Below, in pieces: positions 39,833-39,844 of a stretch of DNA of 39,844 nt (positions are counted from its first letter, which is position 1; each line of letters opens with the position of its first letter). The stretch covers positions 1 through 39,844 of the forward strand of contig ONFG01000017.1 in the NCBI GenBank assembly GCA_900317025.1. The letters are read 5' to 3'. A model generated the notes under the pieces. The model searched no databases, was not told the origin of the DNA, and worked only from the letters and a program-made list of their open reading frames with translations. This DNA is from an uncultured Eubacteriales bacterium (lineage in GTDB: Bacteria; Bacillota; Clostridia; Oscillospirales; Acutalibacteraceae). Both the position numbers and the translations under genes were made by a program.

Positions 39833-39844
39833 TGGTGCCTCCGG
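39833..39844 (-). tRNA. 3' end of a further tRNA (partial)
   Basis: The window edge reads, on the minus strand, CCGGAGGC-A-CCA: an acceptor 3' strand, discriminator A and CCA. It lies 13 bp upstream of tRNA-Gly(GCC), as in a tRNA cluster. Identity cannot be told. Confidence 0.5.

Overview
The window looks like chromosomal DNA from an anaerobic member of the Firmicutes, class Clostridia, probably Oscillospiraceae/Ruminococcaceae. The evidence is strong AGGAGG-type ribosome binding sites, TTGACA/TATAAT promoters with 17-bp spacers, a CIRCE operator, Bacillus/Clostridium gene orders (rpsF-ssb-rpsR; era-yqzL-recO; mltG next to a U32 peptidase gene), ThyX, Rex, and a short class of aconitase. The species assignment is inference. 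No prophage, CRISPR array, rRNA gene or transposase was seen.

Layout. 1-4.7 kb (minus): 5' part of htpG under a CIRCE operator, a stand-alone LytTR regulator with a degenerate receiver, a patatin-like phospholipase with thioredoxin, and rpsF-ssb-rpsR. 4.9-7.8 kb (plus): nadB-nadC and an Rrf2/IscR-type regulator. 8-9.7 kb (minus): O-acetylhomoserine sulfhydrylase (metY) with a long leader, whose promoter carries a palindrome also found at the rrf2 promoter; then a PRC-barrel protein. 10.2-16.7 kb (plus): era, yqzL, recO, mutS2, a membrane-anchored hypothetical and an Orn/Lys/Arg decarboxylase. 16.8-19.3 kb (minus): small membrane or unknown proteins. 19.4-25.1 kb (minus): a six-gene run thyX-tmk-DJ-1-fthC-mltG-U32 joining thymidylate/folate genes to cell-wall and tRNA/rRNA modification genes. 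25.1-26.45 kb (minus): DAHP synthase behind a ribosome-dependent attenuator. 26.6-32.4 kb (plus): ABC exporter, deoD, cdd and two CPBP proteases. 32.6-33.9 kb (plus): polysaccharide deacetylase. 34-38 kb (minus): acnA-icd-rex, the oxidative branch to 2-oxoglutarate with the NADH sensor. 38.1-39.8 kb: a MITE-like element, a dispersed repeat, a CAP-domain lipoprotein, two tRNA-Gly genes and the edge of a third tRNA.

The most notable system is the leader of the DAHP synthase gene (26204-26443). It encodes a 32-residue peptide with five Tyr and three Phe, most packed into ten codons, followed by mutually exclusive 1:2, 2:3 and 3:4 RNA helices, the last an intrinsic terminator. This is a textbook ribosome-mediated attenuator in a phylum where T-boxes and TRAP usually do this job. 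Other points of interest are the shared Rrf2-type palindrome joining an apparent Fe-S regulator to metY, a repeat whose inverted copies flank metY, and a structured motif shared by the MITE and the ylmC-era intergenic region.
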